Shown here piece after piece: positions 1 to 5,494 of a stretch of DNA of 21,349 nt. Both the position numbers and the translations under genes were made by a program. The stretch comes from Gammaproteobacteria bacterium (lineage in GTDB: Bacteria > Pseudomonadota > Gammaproteobacteria > Steroidobacterales > Steroidobacteraceae), in NCBI GenBank assembly GCA_020846815.1, contig JADLDF010000017.1:1-21349 (forward strand). Direction: 5' to 3'. The first letter of the stretch is position 1. The number at the start of each line of letters is the position of its first letter. The notes under the pieces are model-generated. The model was not told the origin of the DNA and ran no database searches. It saw nothing but the letters and a program-made list of their open reading frames with translations.

Positions 1-242
1 GCAGTTGCGGCATTCACGAGCGCATCCAGTGAGAACCTGGAAATCCGCCCGCGCAGAAGGTCGTTCATCCGCGGTTGGCTGATACCGCAGCGCCTTGCAG
101 CCTCGGCCTGCGTCCATTCCCGCCGTTCGATCAATGCAGCTATCTGTTCAATCAACTCGGCCCGGAGGCGAAGGCTTGCAGCCTCGGCGGACGAGTCTGC
201 GACCGCGTCCCAGACACTCGAAAACTTCCTGCTGCCCTTCAT
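1..242 (-). CDS. XRE-family antitoxin (HigA-like), partial at window edge
   Basis: The protein begins MKGSRKFSSVWDAV and continues through an alpha-helical stretch into a helix-turn-helix at about residues 42-65 (WTQAEAARRCGISQPRMNDL), the DNA-binding unit of XRE/Cro-type antitoxins paired with Gp49/HigB-like toxins. In that family the antitoxin neutralises the RNase toxin and represses its own operon. The ATG at 240-242 is chosen because AAGGA lies about six bases upstream and homologues start this way. About 80 codons are visible; the C-terminus runs off the left edge. It lies directly downstream of the toxin gene, in toxin-first order as in HigBA. The family assignment is confident; the partner relation is inferred from adjacency. 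Confidence 0.85.
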   Translation of the reverse strand, partial: MKGSRKFSSVWDAVADSSAEAASLRLRAELIEQIAALIERREWTQAEAARRCGISQPRMNDLLRGRISRFSLDALVNAAT

Positions 243-253
243 CGCCGTTCCTT

Positions 254-304
254 CATCAACGTGGAATATCCATCAACGTGGAATATCCATCAACGTGGAA
301 TATC
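254..304. repeat. 3 x 17-bp perfect tandem repeat at toxin-antitoxin junction
   Basis: The unit CATCAACGTGGAATATC occurs three times without a mismatch at 254-270, 271-287 and 288-304. On the minus strand the first-read copy encodes the toxin residues Y-S-T-L-M. The other two copies look like a later duplication of 34 bp, which is not a multiple of three. Without them the toxin would read on as MKERR and stop at a TGA that overlaps the antitoxin ATG. With them it ends MDIPR. Confidence 0.95.
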
Positions 305-614
305 TCGCCCTGGCGAGCTCGATATCCAGACGACTCGTCGCCCGCGTCTTCTTCTGGAAGATGTGCAGGACATGGATGGCCTCGGGCAATCGTGCTGTAT
401 AGATGACGCGATAAATGCCGGCCGGGCCGCGCATCCTCAATTCTTCGACACCCATGCCGATGGACGACATTGGCTTGAAATCCAGAGGTTGCTTCCCAGT
501 CTGCAACCTGTAGAGCTGATAGCCGAGATCGTGGCGCACCGCTGCGGGAAACCCCCGGAGTCGCTTCAGCGAATCGCCAAGGAATCGCAGCGCCTTGTGC
601 GCTTCCGGTGTCGA
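273..614 (-). CDS. Gp49-like / HigB-type toxin, start codon unclear
   Basis: The frame reads LRFLGDSLKRLRGFPAAV, then GYQLYRLQTGKQPLDFKPM, GVEELRMR, YRVIYTARLPEAIHVLHIF and QKKT near the end. This is the conserved course of phage-derived Gp49-like (RelE/ParE superfamily, PF05973) toxins, which are ribosome-dependent or free mRNA interferases of about 90-110 residues. The listed span is the open frame down to an in-frame stop at 615-617. No ATG lies in frame: the first GTG is at 537-539, inside the conserved domain, and a CTG is at 588-590. A single-base frameshift just upstream would join it to a frame reading VRIIRFDIVDT. The gene may therefore be frameshifted or use a rare start. Its C-terminus is altered by the adjacent 17-bp repeats. 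It precedes the XRE antitoxin gene. Confidence 0.75.
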   Translation of the reverse strand, partial: STPEAHKALRFLGDSLKRLRGFPAAVRHDLGYQLYRLQTGKQPLDFKPMSSIGMGVEELRMRGPAGIYRVIYTARLPEAIHVLHIFQKKTRATSRLDIELARARYSTLMDIPR

Positions 615-641
615 CTATATCAAAACGGATAATCCGCACAA
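614..641 (-). promoter_or_regulatory. Candidate promoter for the Gp49-like toxin/XRE pair
   Basis: Read on the minus strand, TTGTGC (641-636) and TATAGT (619-614) are separated by 16 bp, a reasonable sigma-70 layout. It would start transcription near 607, just ahead of the toxin frame. This is sequence resemblance only. Confidence 0.3.
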
Positions 642-985
642 CCCATCGGCGCACAAAATGCCGATAGCGGTGGGTGGATGGAGCGGAACGAGAGTAGTGG
701 TTCGGTGCAACGCAGCCGAGCGCTCAATGCATGGTGTTCGCCCACAAATTTGCGTCACGCCGAGTCGAGATCAGGGGCCTTTTGCAACGACTGCGCGGCA
801 CCGCAGCGTGCCGGTGCAGGGGCCGGTGCGGGCACGAGCGCAGGGCCGGGTACGGGCGAGACGTCGCCGGCGAATGCGTGAAGGCATGGCGGGCCTCGAG
901 CTGAAGATCCCGCCACCGATGCAGCACTGGGCAGCGATGACGTCGTGAACATCACGGGCCTGCGCCCCCACCGCGCTCTTGCCGC
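642..985. other. Gene-free, probably decayed stretch
   Basis: I see no supported gene in these roughly 340 bases. The open frames are short, unrelated to each other and dominated by low-complexity G/A/R codons. One fragment at 886-948 (plus strand) starts MAGLELKIPPP and stops after 20 codons. Its first residues faintly resemble the N-terminus of isoprenylcysteine carboxyl methyltransferases, but nothing hydrophobic follows, so it is at most a relic. Confidence 0.4.
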
Positions 986-1303
986 TCAGCGAAGTGGCGT
1001 ATCTCCCCGCCGTCGTATGGAACGGCTTTTCTCGCGTGCGGACGCAGTCTCGTTCGAACGCTTGCCTGCCAGCAATGCGCCTACTTCGATGTCTTCATCC
1101 AGATCCGGCCAGTGGATGCCTTGGCCCGAGCCTATCAATTCCCAGCGAGCGCGCTCCTGCATGGAGCCATTGGCCAGACGCGGATACCAGCTGAGCGGCA
1201 CCGAAATCGAACGACCGTCGGCGAGAAGCACCGTCAAGGTCGCTGCCGACACCTCGACGCCCACGGCCACGGGCCGGGGAAGCTCAGTTGGCAAAGTGCT
1301 CAT
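986..1303 (-). CDS. DUF2442 domain protein
   Basis: This 105-residue protein contains LTVLLADGRSISVPLSWYPRL at about residues 23-43, then a charged helix, then GIHWPDLDEDIEVGALLAG. Together these are the DUF2442 signature (PF10387). The family is typically 80-100 residues and is often encoded next to DUF4160 proteins; the pair is widely suspected to be a toxin-antitoxin-like module, but its biochemistry is not settled. The ATG at 1301-1303 lies inside the end of the upstream DUF4160 gene, overlapping by 20 bp, so the two are very likely translationally coupled. The tail after GALLAG is Arg/Ser-rich, as is common in the family. No signal peptide or membrane segment is visible. Confidence 0.85.
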   Translation of the reverse strand: MSTLPTELPRPVAVGVEVSAATLTVLLADGRSISVPLSWYPRLANGSMQERARWELIGSGQGIHWPDLDEDIEVGALLAGKRSNETASAREKSRSIRRRGDTPLR

Positions 1304-1520
1304 GCCATGTGTCCAGTAAGGCCGGTTGATACTCCTTGATGATACCCCCGATTCGGCGCAATTCGGCAGGGCGAAAGCCGGAACTGTGATCGTATCGGAC
1401 AGGATCGAGCCAGAACTTCGCTACTGCAGCGTCACGGGCGACATGCACGTGAGGTGGCTCGCCTCCATCCGACGAATAGAAGAACATGCGATATGGACCG
1501 CTTCGGAGAACCGTAGGCAT
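1284..1520 (-). CDS. DUF4160 domain protein
   Basis: The 78-residue protein starts MPTVLRSGPYRMFFYSSDGG and contains EPPHVHVARD (about residues 21-30), then KFWLDPV, a stretch ending RRIGGIIKEY, and the C-terminal LLDTWHEHF. This is the full length and complete motif order of DUF4160 (PF13711). The PPHVHV histidines are the most conserved feature of the family. The ATG at 1518-1520 is chosen because homologues begin with M-P-x-V/I-x-R; no strong ribosome binding site is visible. It is the first gene of a two-gene unit with the overlapping DUF2442 gene. The function is not established, and a toxin-like role is an inference from genomic pairing. Confidence 0.87.
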   Translation of the reverse strand: MPTVLRSGPYRMFFYSSDGGEPPHVHVARDAAVAKFWLDPVRYDHSSGFRPAELRRIGGIIKEYQPALLDTWHEHFAN

Positions 1521-1690
1521 GGTGCGAGACTGGGCATGACATCGTGACGTCTCAGTGATCGGCAGATCCCACTGGCTGGGCACTGCAGATATATGGCCGA
1601 GGCGCATCATGAGAAATACGAGATTCGAGTCGCGCCGAGCACTGGACAAACCTCGCTGTTCATCCAGAAATTCGCTCGCTGCGGTAACGA

Positions 1691-1759
1691 ACAGCGCACC
1701 ACGAGCAGCACGCCCGCGAACAACAGTGCGATGCCGAGCAGCTTGATCGAAAGTCTCAC
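1691..1759 (-). pseudogene. Relic of a DUF606 (YdcZ-type) transporter C-terminus
   Basis: On the minus strand this reads IKLLGIALLFAGVLLVVR, nearly the same as the last residues (TKLLGAALLFAGVLLVAR) of the intact transporter at 2685-3128. Aligned base by base, 1693-1748 matches 2687-2742 at 46 of 56 positions, with 24 consecutive identical bases. The stop codon position is TGT instead of TGA, and no further similarity extends upstream. It is therefore a fragment of a paralogue or older copy. I see no gene in the rest of the 1521-1848 stretch. Confidence 0.7.
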
Positions 1760-1848
1760 CGCGCCGACTGCTGGCGCTGCACGGCCATCGGCACCGCAAG
1801 CTGGCGACTTCGCCTCGACTCGGCTTGCGTAGTTCGCTGAGAGCGGCG

Positions 1849-2265
1849 TCAGGCGAAGGGATCGTGCACCTGCACGCCGGTCGGCGCGAAATGCGCAATG
1901 TTGCGGGTGACGACGACGAGGCCGTAGATCAGGGCGGTCGCTGCAATCTGCTTGTCGAGCGGGTTGTCGGCATGGGGCACGCGCAGCCGTCCCCAGACTT
2001 CCGCGACCTCTGCATCGATGGGCAGGATCGACTCGGCATACTGCGTCGTCACCTCGCCGAGCCAGCGCTCCAGACGTCGCGCCTGCACTGCGTCACCGCG
2101 GTGGCGAATGCGCTCGACGCCCTGGCGCAGCTCGCCGATGGCGACCGCAGACAGGTAGAGGGCGGCGCCGCGCCGCCCGGCATCCGCGAAAAACTCGCGG
2201 ACGCCCGAATGGGCGCGCGGCCCTTTGCGGGCTTCGCTGATGACGTCGGTATCGACGAGATACAC
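1849..2265 (-). CDS. fitB: FitB/VapC-type PIN-domain toxin ribonuclease
   Basis: The 138-residue PIN-domain protein begins VYLVDTDVISEARKG, with the first acidic residue at D5. It has AVAIGELRQG (E45), then HADNPLDKQIAATAL (D104), then VVVTRNIAHF. These acidic residues form the metal site of VapC-type RNases, which cleave tRNA or rRNA when freed from the antitoxin. Length and motif spacing fit the FitB branch. The GTG at 2263-2265 is chosen because it lies one base after the antitoxin stop, which is the normal coupled layout. An upstream in-frame ATG at 2317-2319 would put a meaningless extension inside the antitoxin gene. The protein ends VHDPF, typical of FitB. Confidence 0.92.
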   Translation of the reverse strand: MYLVDTDVISEARKGPRAHSGVREFFADAGRRGAALYLSAVAIGELRQGVERIRHRGDAVQARRLERWLGEVTTQYAESILPIDAEVAEVWGRLRVPHADNPLDKQIAATALIYGLVVVTRNIAHFAPTGVQVHDPFA

Positions 2266-2266
2266 G

Positions 2267-2488
2267 TCAGCGCCGGGAGACGAAGCGCTGCCGGGCGAAA
2301 TCCTCGTCCGAACCGACATCGGGCATCGCGGCTAGCACTGCGGCGAGCGGCTTGCGCTGCGGCCCCTGCAGCGCGGTCTTGAGGATCTCGCGGTGCTCCT
2401 GCTCGGCGCTGCGATTATGCCTCGCGGCGCGCTGCTTCAGTGCCTTGACGAGATCTTCGGACAGGTTCCTGACCACGAGTTGTGCCAT
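2267..2488 (-). CDS. fitA: FitA-type ribbon-helix-helix antitoxin
   Basis: The 73-residue protein starts MAQLVVRNLSEDLVKALKQRAARHNRSAEQEHREIL. The strand (QLVVRNL) followed by two helices is the ribbon-helix-helix DNA-binding fold, and 'RSAEQEHREIL' is the hallmark of FitA/VapB antitoxins. The C-terminal half (PDVGSDEDFARQR) is the acidic, flexible toxin-binding tail. FitA binds FitB and represses the operon by binding an inverted repeat ahead of it. GAGGCGAGG directly precedes the ATG at 2486-2488. It is the first gene of the pair, with one base between its stop and the toxin GTG. Confidence 0.92.
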   Translation of the reverse strand: MAQLVVRNLSEDLVKALKQRAARHNRSAEQEHREILKTALQGPQRKPLAAVLAAMPDVGSDEDFARQRFVSRR

Positions 2489-2499
2489 CCTCGCCTCGC

Positions 2500-2526
2500 T
2501 GCCTGCAAGTGATTGCAGTGATAGCA
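2500..2526 (-). promoter_or_regulatory. Candidate FitA operator upstream of fitAB
   Basis: TGATAGCA at 2519-2526 is an exact half-site of the inverted repeat I recall for neisserial FitA (TGCTATCA, spacer of about 12, TGATAGCA). The opposite half at 2500-2507 (TGCCTGCA) matches only 5 of 8 bases, with an 11-base spacer. An inner dyad TGCAA-GTGA-TTGCA spans 2504-2517. The site ends 12 bases upstream of the fitA start codon, where autorepression would act. Confidence 0.45.
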
Positions 2527-2684
2527 ACCAGAAACCTGCTACTCCAGTGGCGAGGCTGGGCTGAACAGCATGCGCTGCGGACTGCATGCGCACTGGAACA
2601 GGGTGACACGGACAGCGTCTCGTGCCGATCATCGAACCTGCGCGATTCGCGCCGATTCGGGTGCTCGTGCCGCCGGGCGCGTGC

Positions 2685-3128
2685 TCAGCGGGCCACGAGC
2701 AGCACGCCCGCGAACAGCAGCGCCGCGCCCAGTAGCTTGGTCAGCGTGATCGGCTGGTGGGGAAAGCCCAGCGCGCCGAAATGATCGACCAGCAGCGAGG
2801 CGAGCATCTGGCCGGTGACCGTCAACGACAGCACCAGCAGTGCGCCGAGCCGGGGCCCGGCGATCGTGACGACGGCCACGTAGAACGCGCCGATCAGGCC
2901 ACCGAGCCAGGCCCACGCCGGCACTGCCACGAGTTGTGCACGTACTGGCAGCGCGGTGCGGGTCGCGAGCAGATAGCACAGCATCACGAGCGTGCCGACG
3001 GTGAAGTTCACCAGTACCGCACCGAGCGGGTTGCCGCCGATCGAGCGGCCGAGCTGCGCGTTCATCCCGGTCTGCAGCACGAGCGTGGCGCCGGCGGCGA
3101 AGGCCAGCACGTAGAGAGCGGTGTTCAT
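2685..3128 (-). CDS. DMT-family transporter, DUF606 (YdcZ-like)
   Basis: The 147-residue protein is almost entirely hydrophobic and has about five membrane segments. It begins MNTALYVLAFAAGATLVLQTGMNAQLG, a typical DUF606 (PF04657) start, and continues GGNPLGAVLVNFTVGTLVM, WAWLGGLIGAFYV, and LGALLVLSLTVTGQMLASLL. It ends KLLGAALLFAGVLLVAR. Members are half-size members of the drug/metabolite transporter superfamily and presumably act as dimers in the inner membrane; substrates are unknown. The ATG at 3126-3128 has GAGG seven bases upstream. It follows the unknown 143-aa gene by 53 bp on the same strand, possibly in one transcript. A relic of the same C-terminus lies about 1 kb further on. Confidence 0.88.
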   Translation of the reverse strand: MNTALYVLAFAAGATLVLQTGMNAQLGRSIGGNPLGAVLVNFTVGTLVMLCYLLATRTALPVRAQLVAVPAWAWLGGLIGAFYVAVVTIAGPRLGALLVLSLTVTGQMLASLLVDHFGALGFPHQPITLTKLLGAALLFAGVLLVAR

Positions 3129-3181
3129 CGGCAGCCTCGAGCAGGATCGATACGAGGGAAACGCTGGGCCACGGCGGCGGC

Positions 3182-3613
3182 TCAAGCCGACGCTACGCGG
3201 CGCTCGAGCCAGCGGCGGCCCAGGGGCGTCGCCAGCAGCACGAACACGAGGCGCCAGAACATACGCTTCGCCCGCGGCACGGGCCGCGGCGGAATCACGA
3301 TCACGGCACGCGCTGCGACGTCCTCGTGCACGAACAGGCGCGCAGCGCTTATTTCGTAGCGCCCACCGGCGCTGCTGAGCTGCCAGCGTGCCGGATCGGA
3401 TGGGTCGGGTTCGATGCGCACGGCCTCAAGCCGCGGCGGCAGCGGCGGCTCGGCATGGCCACCGGCGAAGTCGAGCAACAGGCTGCGATCGTCCCGCGAA
3501 CGCCCCACCAGCCGGCACCAAGCCGGCCCGCCTCCCGGGTGCGCGACCTCGCACGTCAGGCTCGCGAAGCTGAACCCGGCCGGATCCGGGCGGTCGATCA
3601 CAGTATGCGCCAC
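3182..3613 (-). CDS. Hypothetical 143-residue protein
   Basis: I do not recognise this protein. It starts (GTG at 3611-3613) MAHTVIDRPDPAGFSFASLTCEVAHPGGGPAWCRLVG. It has a beta-rich, Pro/Arg-rich middle and ends in a basic segment with a hydrophobic core (KRMFWRLVFVLLATPLGRRW, about residues 115-134) that may lie along or in the membrane. No signal peptide is visible. A second GTG four codons later (3599-3601) is an alternative start. Codon use looks coding, with GC-rich third positions. It lies 53 bp upstream of the DUF606 transporter on the same strand and is divergent from the DUF3024 gene across a 47-bp gap. Confidence 0.6.
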   Translation of the reverse strand: MAHTVIDRPDPAGFSFASLTCEVAHPGGGPAWCRLVGRSRDDRSLLLDFAGGHAEPPLPPRLEAVRIEPDPSDPARWQLSSAGGRYEISAARLFVHEDVAARAVIVIPPRPVPRAKRMFWRLVFVLLATPLGRRWLERRVASA

Positions 3614-3660
3614 CTCGGAAGGATAGCGGCCGCCCGCGCGGTCGCGCTAGGCTGGGAGCC

Positions 3661-4158
3661 GTGAACGACATCCCGCTGCACACGCAGCGCCTGGTCGAAC
3701 GGCTGCTGCAGAACTACTGCGACCGCATCTGCCCGCCGGGCGCGCGGCACACGGTGCCGCTCGGCTTCGAGCTCGGGCGCGACCGCGCGACGGTCTACGA
3801 GCTGCAGCGGCTTTTCGGCATCCCGGGCACCGGCTGCCCGGTCGAGCTCGCGCAGTTCCGCTACCGCACGGCGAGCAACGAATGGCGGCTGCTGCACGCC
3901 GACGAGCACGGCCGGTGGCGTCGCTATCCGCGCTGCGGCCCGAGCCGCAGCTTCATCGAGCTGCTGCGCGAATTCGATGCCGACCCCGCGGGCCTCTTCT
4001 GGGGCCGCATCAATGGCAAGAGCCTGCGCTGGTGCAGCCCGCGCGGCCGCTGCGCCGACTGCGACCTGCGCTACTGTCGGGTGCTCGGAGTCGCCGAACC
4101 GGTGAACAGCCTGGCGAGCAGCTCGTCCGTGCGGCGCCTGACGTCGGCGTCGACGTAG
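3661..4158 (+). CDS. DUF3024 domain protein with cysteine cluster
   Basis: The 165-residue protein has the order typical of DUF3024 (PF11225): VPLGFELGRDRATVYELQR, then CPVELAQFRYRTASNEWRLL, GRWRRYP, and FIELLREFDADPAGLFWGRI. The function of the family is unknown. The start is GTG at 3661 with GGGAG just upstream. Cysteines at 125, 131, 134 and 139 (C-x5-C-x2-C-x4-C) and a C-x3-C at 20-24 could bind metal, which is my inference. The gene overlaps the convergent DUF1232 gene by 88 bp, so about the last 29 residues (Ser/Arg-rich, unlike a folded domain) are encoded inside it and may be a run-on tail. Confidence 0.72.
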   Translation: MNDIPLHTQRLVERLLQNYCDRICPPGARHTVPLGFELGRDRATVYELQRLFGIPGTGCPVELAQFRYRTASNEWRLLHADEHGRWRRYPRCGPSRSFIELLREFDADPAGLFWGRINGKSLRWCSPRGRCADCDLRYCRVLGVAEPVNSLASSSSVRRLTSAST

Positions 4159-4478
4159 CTGGCGATGGTCAGCAGCGCCCAGCCCAGCACGCCCAGATCG
4201 TCGGTGTAGCCGACGAGCGGCAACAGGTCGGGGATGGCGTCGACGGGCAGCACGAAATAGGCGAGCGCCCCGTAGACCGTCGTGCGCGCCCAGCCGGGCA
4301 AGTCCGGCCGCCGGCTCGCGAACCACAGCCACAGCACCTTTTCGACGACCTCGCGACCGGCCGTGCGACCGAAGCGCGCGAGCTTGTCGCGCAGCGAGTC
4401 CGCGGAGAACTGGCGCGCCTGCGCGTCGGCGTCGAACGAGCCGGGTATCGTGGCATAAGGCACCGGCATCTTGTCCAT
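4071..4478 (-). CDS. DUF1232 (YkvA-like) membrane protein
   Basis: The 135-residue protein contains GALAYFVLPVDAIPDLLPLVGYTDDLGVL at about residues 70-98, the signature of DUF1232 (PF06803), in which a membrane hairpin carries the D-x-I-P-D motif. It is followed by a second hydrophobic helix (LGWALLTIASYV). The N-terminal 65 residues are amphipathic helices with a conserved-looking REVVEKVLWLW. The role of the family is unknown. The ATG at 4476-4478 has a perfect GGAGG five bases upstream. It stands alone: 113 bp downstream of the GNAT gene on the same strand and convergent with, and overlapping, the DUF3024 gene. Confidence 0.87.
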   Translation of the reverse strand: MDKMPVPYATIPGSFDADAQARQFSADSLRDKLARFGRTAGREVVEKVLWLWFASRRPDLPGWARTTVYGALAYFVLPVDAIPDLLPLVGYTDDLGVLGWALLTIASYVDADVRRRTDELLARLFTGSATPSTRQ

Positions 4479-4591
4479 GTAGGCCTCCGCAGCGGCGGGG
4501 CTCCGATCATCGCACGCCCCGGTGCGTGCTTCATGCGAGAGTCTTGCGAGCCCGATGTCTGCAGCGGCCATCCTCGCTACGCAAACGCGAA

Positions 4592-5146
4592 TCATACGGA
4601 GCGGGGATCGGCGGCATCGATGCCGATGTCGCAGCCGAATAGCGCCACCGGCTCCGTCTCGCCGCTCACCGACAGCTCCCGCTCGTACCGGAAGCCGAGC
4701 TTGCGCAGCAGGCGCAGCGAAGCGTCGTTGCGAGGCGAAGCGATCGCGAGCAGGCGCGAGAGACCGACGACCCGGCGCGCATGCGCCATGACCGCCGTGG
4801 CGGCTTCGAAGGCGTAGCCGCGCGACCACCATGCCGGCAGCAGGGCAAAGCCGATGTCGGGTGCCGGCAGGCCCTCGCGCACGACCAGCCCGCAGAGGCC
4901 GATCGGCTGGTCGTCGTCCTCCTTCAACTCGATCAGCCACAGACCGAAGCCGTGACGCTCGTAGCTGTCGAGCATGCCACGCACGATGTAGCGTCGTGCG
5001 CCGTCGAGATCTCGCACGCCGCGATCGCCGATGTAGCGCAGGAAACTCGGGTCGCTGAGCAGCCTCAGGACGAACGGCGCATCGTCGACGACCAGCTCGC
5101 GCAGCACGAGACGCGGCGTCTCGATCACTTGCCTGCCGCGGCTCAT
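4592..5146 (-). CDS. GNAT-family N-acetyltransferase (RimJ/RimL type)
   Basis: The 184-residue protein starts MSRGRQVIETPRLVLRELVVDDAPF, the classic opening of RimJ/RimL-type GNAT acetyltransferases. It continues with LSDPSFLRYIGDRGVRDLDGARRYI, then GLCGLVVREG, IGFALLPAWWSRGYAFEAATAVM (acetyl-CoA pyrophosphate loop, about residues 111-133), and SLRLLRKLGFRYERE near the end. Such enzymes move an acetyl group from acetyl-CoA to an N-terminal or free amine; the acceptor here is unknown. The ATG at 5144-5146 fits family length. An in-frame ATG at 5213-5215 would add 23 unconserved residues, and neither has a strong ribosome binding site. No operon partner is obvious. Confidence 0.88.
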   Translation of the reverse strand: MSRGRQVIETPRLVLRELVVDDAPFVLRLLSDPSFLRYIGDRGVRDLDGARRYIVRGMLDSYERHGFGLWLIELKEDDDQPIGLCGLVVREGLPAPDIGFALLPAWWSRGYAFEAATAVMAHARRVVGLSRLLAIASPRNDASLRLLRKLGFRYERELSVSGETEPVALFGCDIGIDAADPRSV

Positions 5147-5207
5147 GGGCGCACCGCGCGCCGCGGGCGACCAGGGCCACCCGCGGCGGAACAATGCGCC
5201 GAGCACG

Positions 5208-5285
5208 TCAGGCATCGAGGCGGAAGCGCACGCGTACCGTGGTCCAGGCGCGGGTCGCGACGCCGTCGCGTACCGAGGTGAGCAT
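5208..5285 (-). CDS. Small 25-codon ORF with strong ribosome binding site
   Basis: A minus-strand ORF of 25 codons (MLTSVRDGVATRAWTTVRVRFRLDA) has a perfect GGAGG five bases before its ATG at 5283-5285. The last residues (AWTTVRVRFRL) look like the final beta strand of a TonB C-terminal domain, so it may be the relic of a TonB-type gene rather than a functional small protein. It is the only thing I can point to in the 348-base gap between the acetyltransferase start (5146) and the peptidase stop (5495). The upstream part of that gap has no recognisable gene. Confidence 0.25.
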   Translation of the reverse strand: MLTSVRDGVATRAWTTVRVRFRLDA

Positions 5286-5494
5286 CACAACCTCCATCCG
5301 AAGCGGAGACGTGAAGCATGTTGGGAGGATCGCGAGCCGCGGCCTGTCGGGCGATGCGAGGTGCTGGGGGGCGACGGGGCCGCCGGTGCGCGTGGGAACC
5401 GTCCGACGTCCGCACTTCGCGACAGTGAAGCGCGCCCGGCCGCCCTGGCACTGCCCAGCCACGGGCGAGACCGGCTCGACCGTCGATCCGCGTC

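Noticed and set aside
254..304. CRISPR-like repeats
   Set aside because: The three 17-bp units are directly adjacent with no spacers, so this is a simple tandem duplication.
886..948. Start of an isoprenylcysteine methyltransferase gene (MAGLELKIPPP)
   Set aside because: Only about ten residues resemble the family and the frame stops after 20 codons without any membrane helix.
2317..2319. Upstream ATG as the FitB start
   Set aside because: It would add 18 residues encoded inside fitA that do not match PIN proteins. The GTG directly after the fitA stop gives the normal length.
1693..2742. Attachment sites (attL/attR) of an element carrying fitAB
   Set aside because: The two 56-base copies differ at 10 positions and there is no integrase. 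Recent site-specific insertion would leave identical ends, so a gene relic explains it better.
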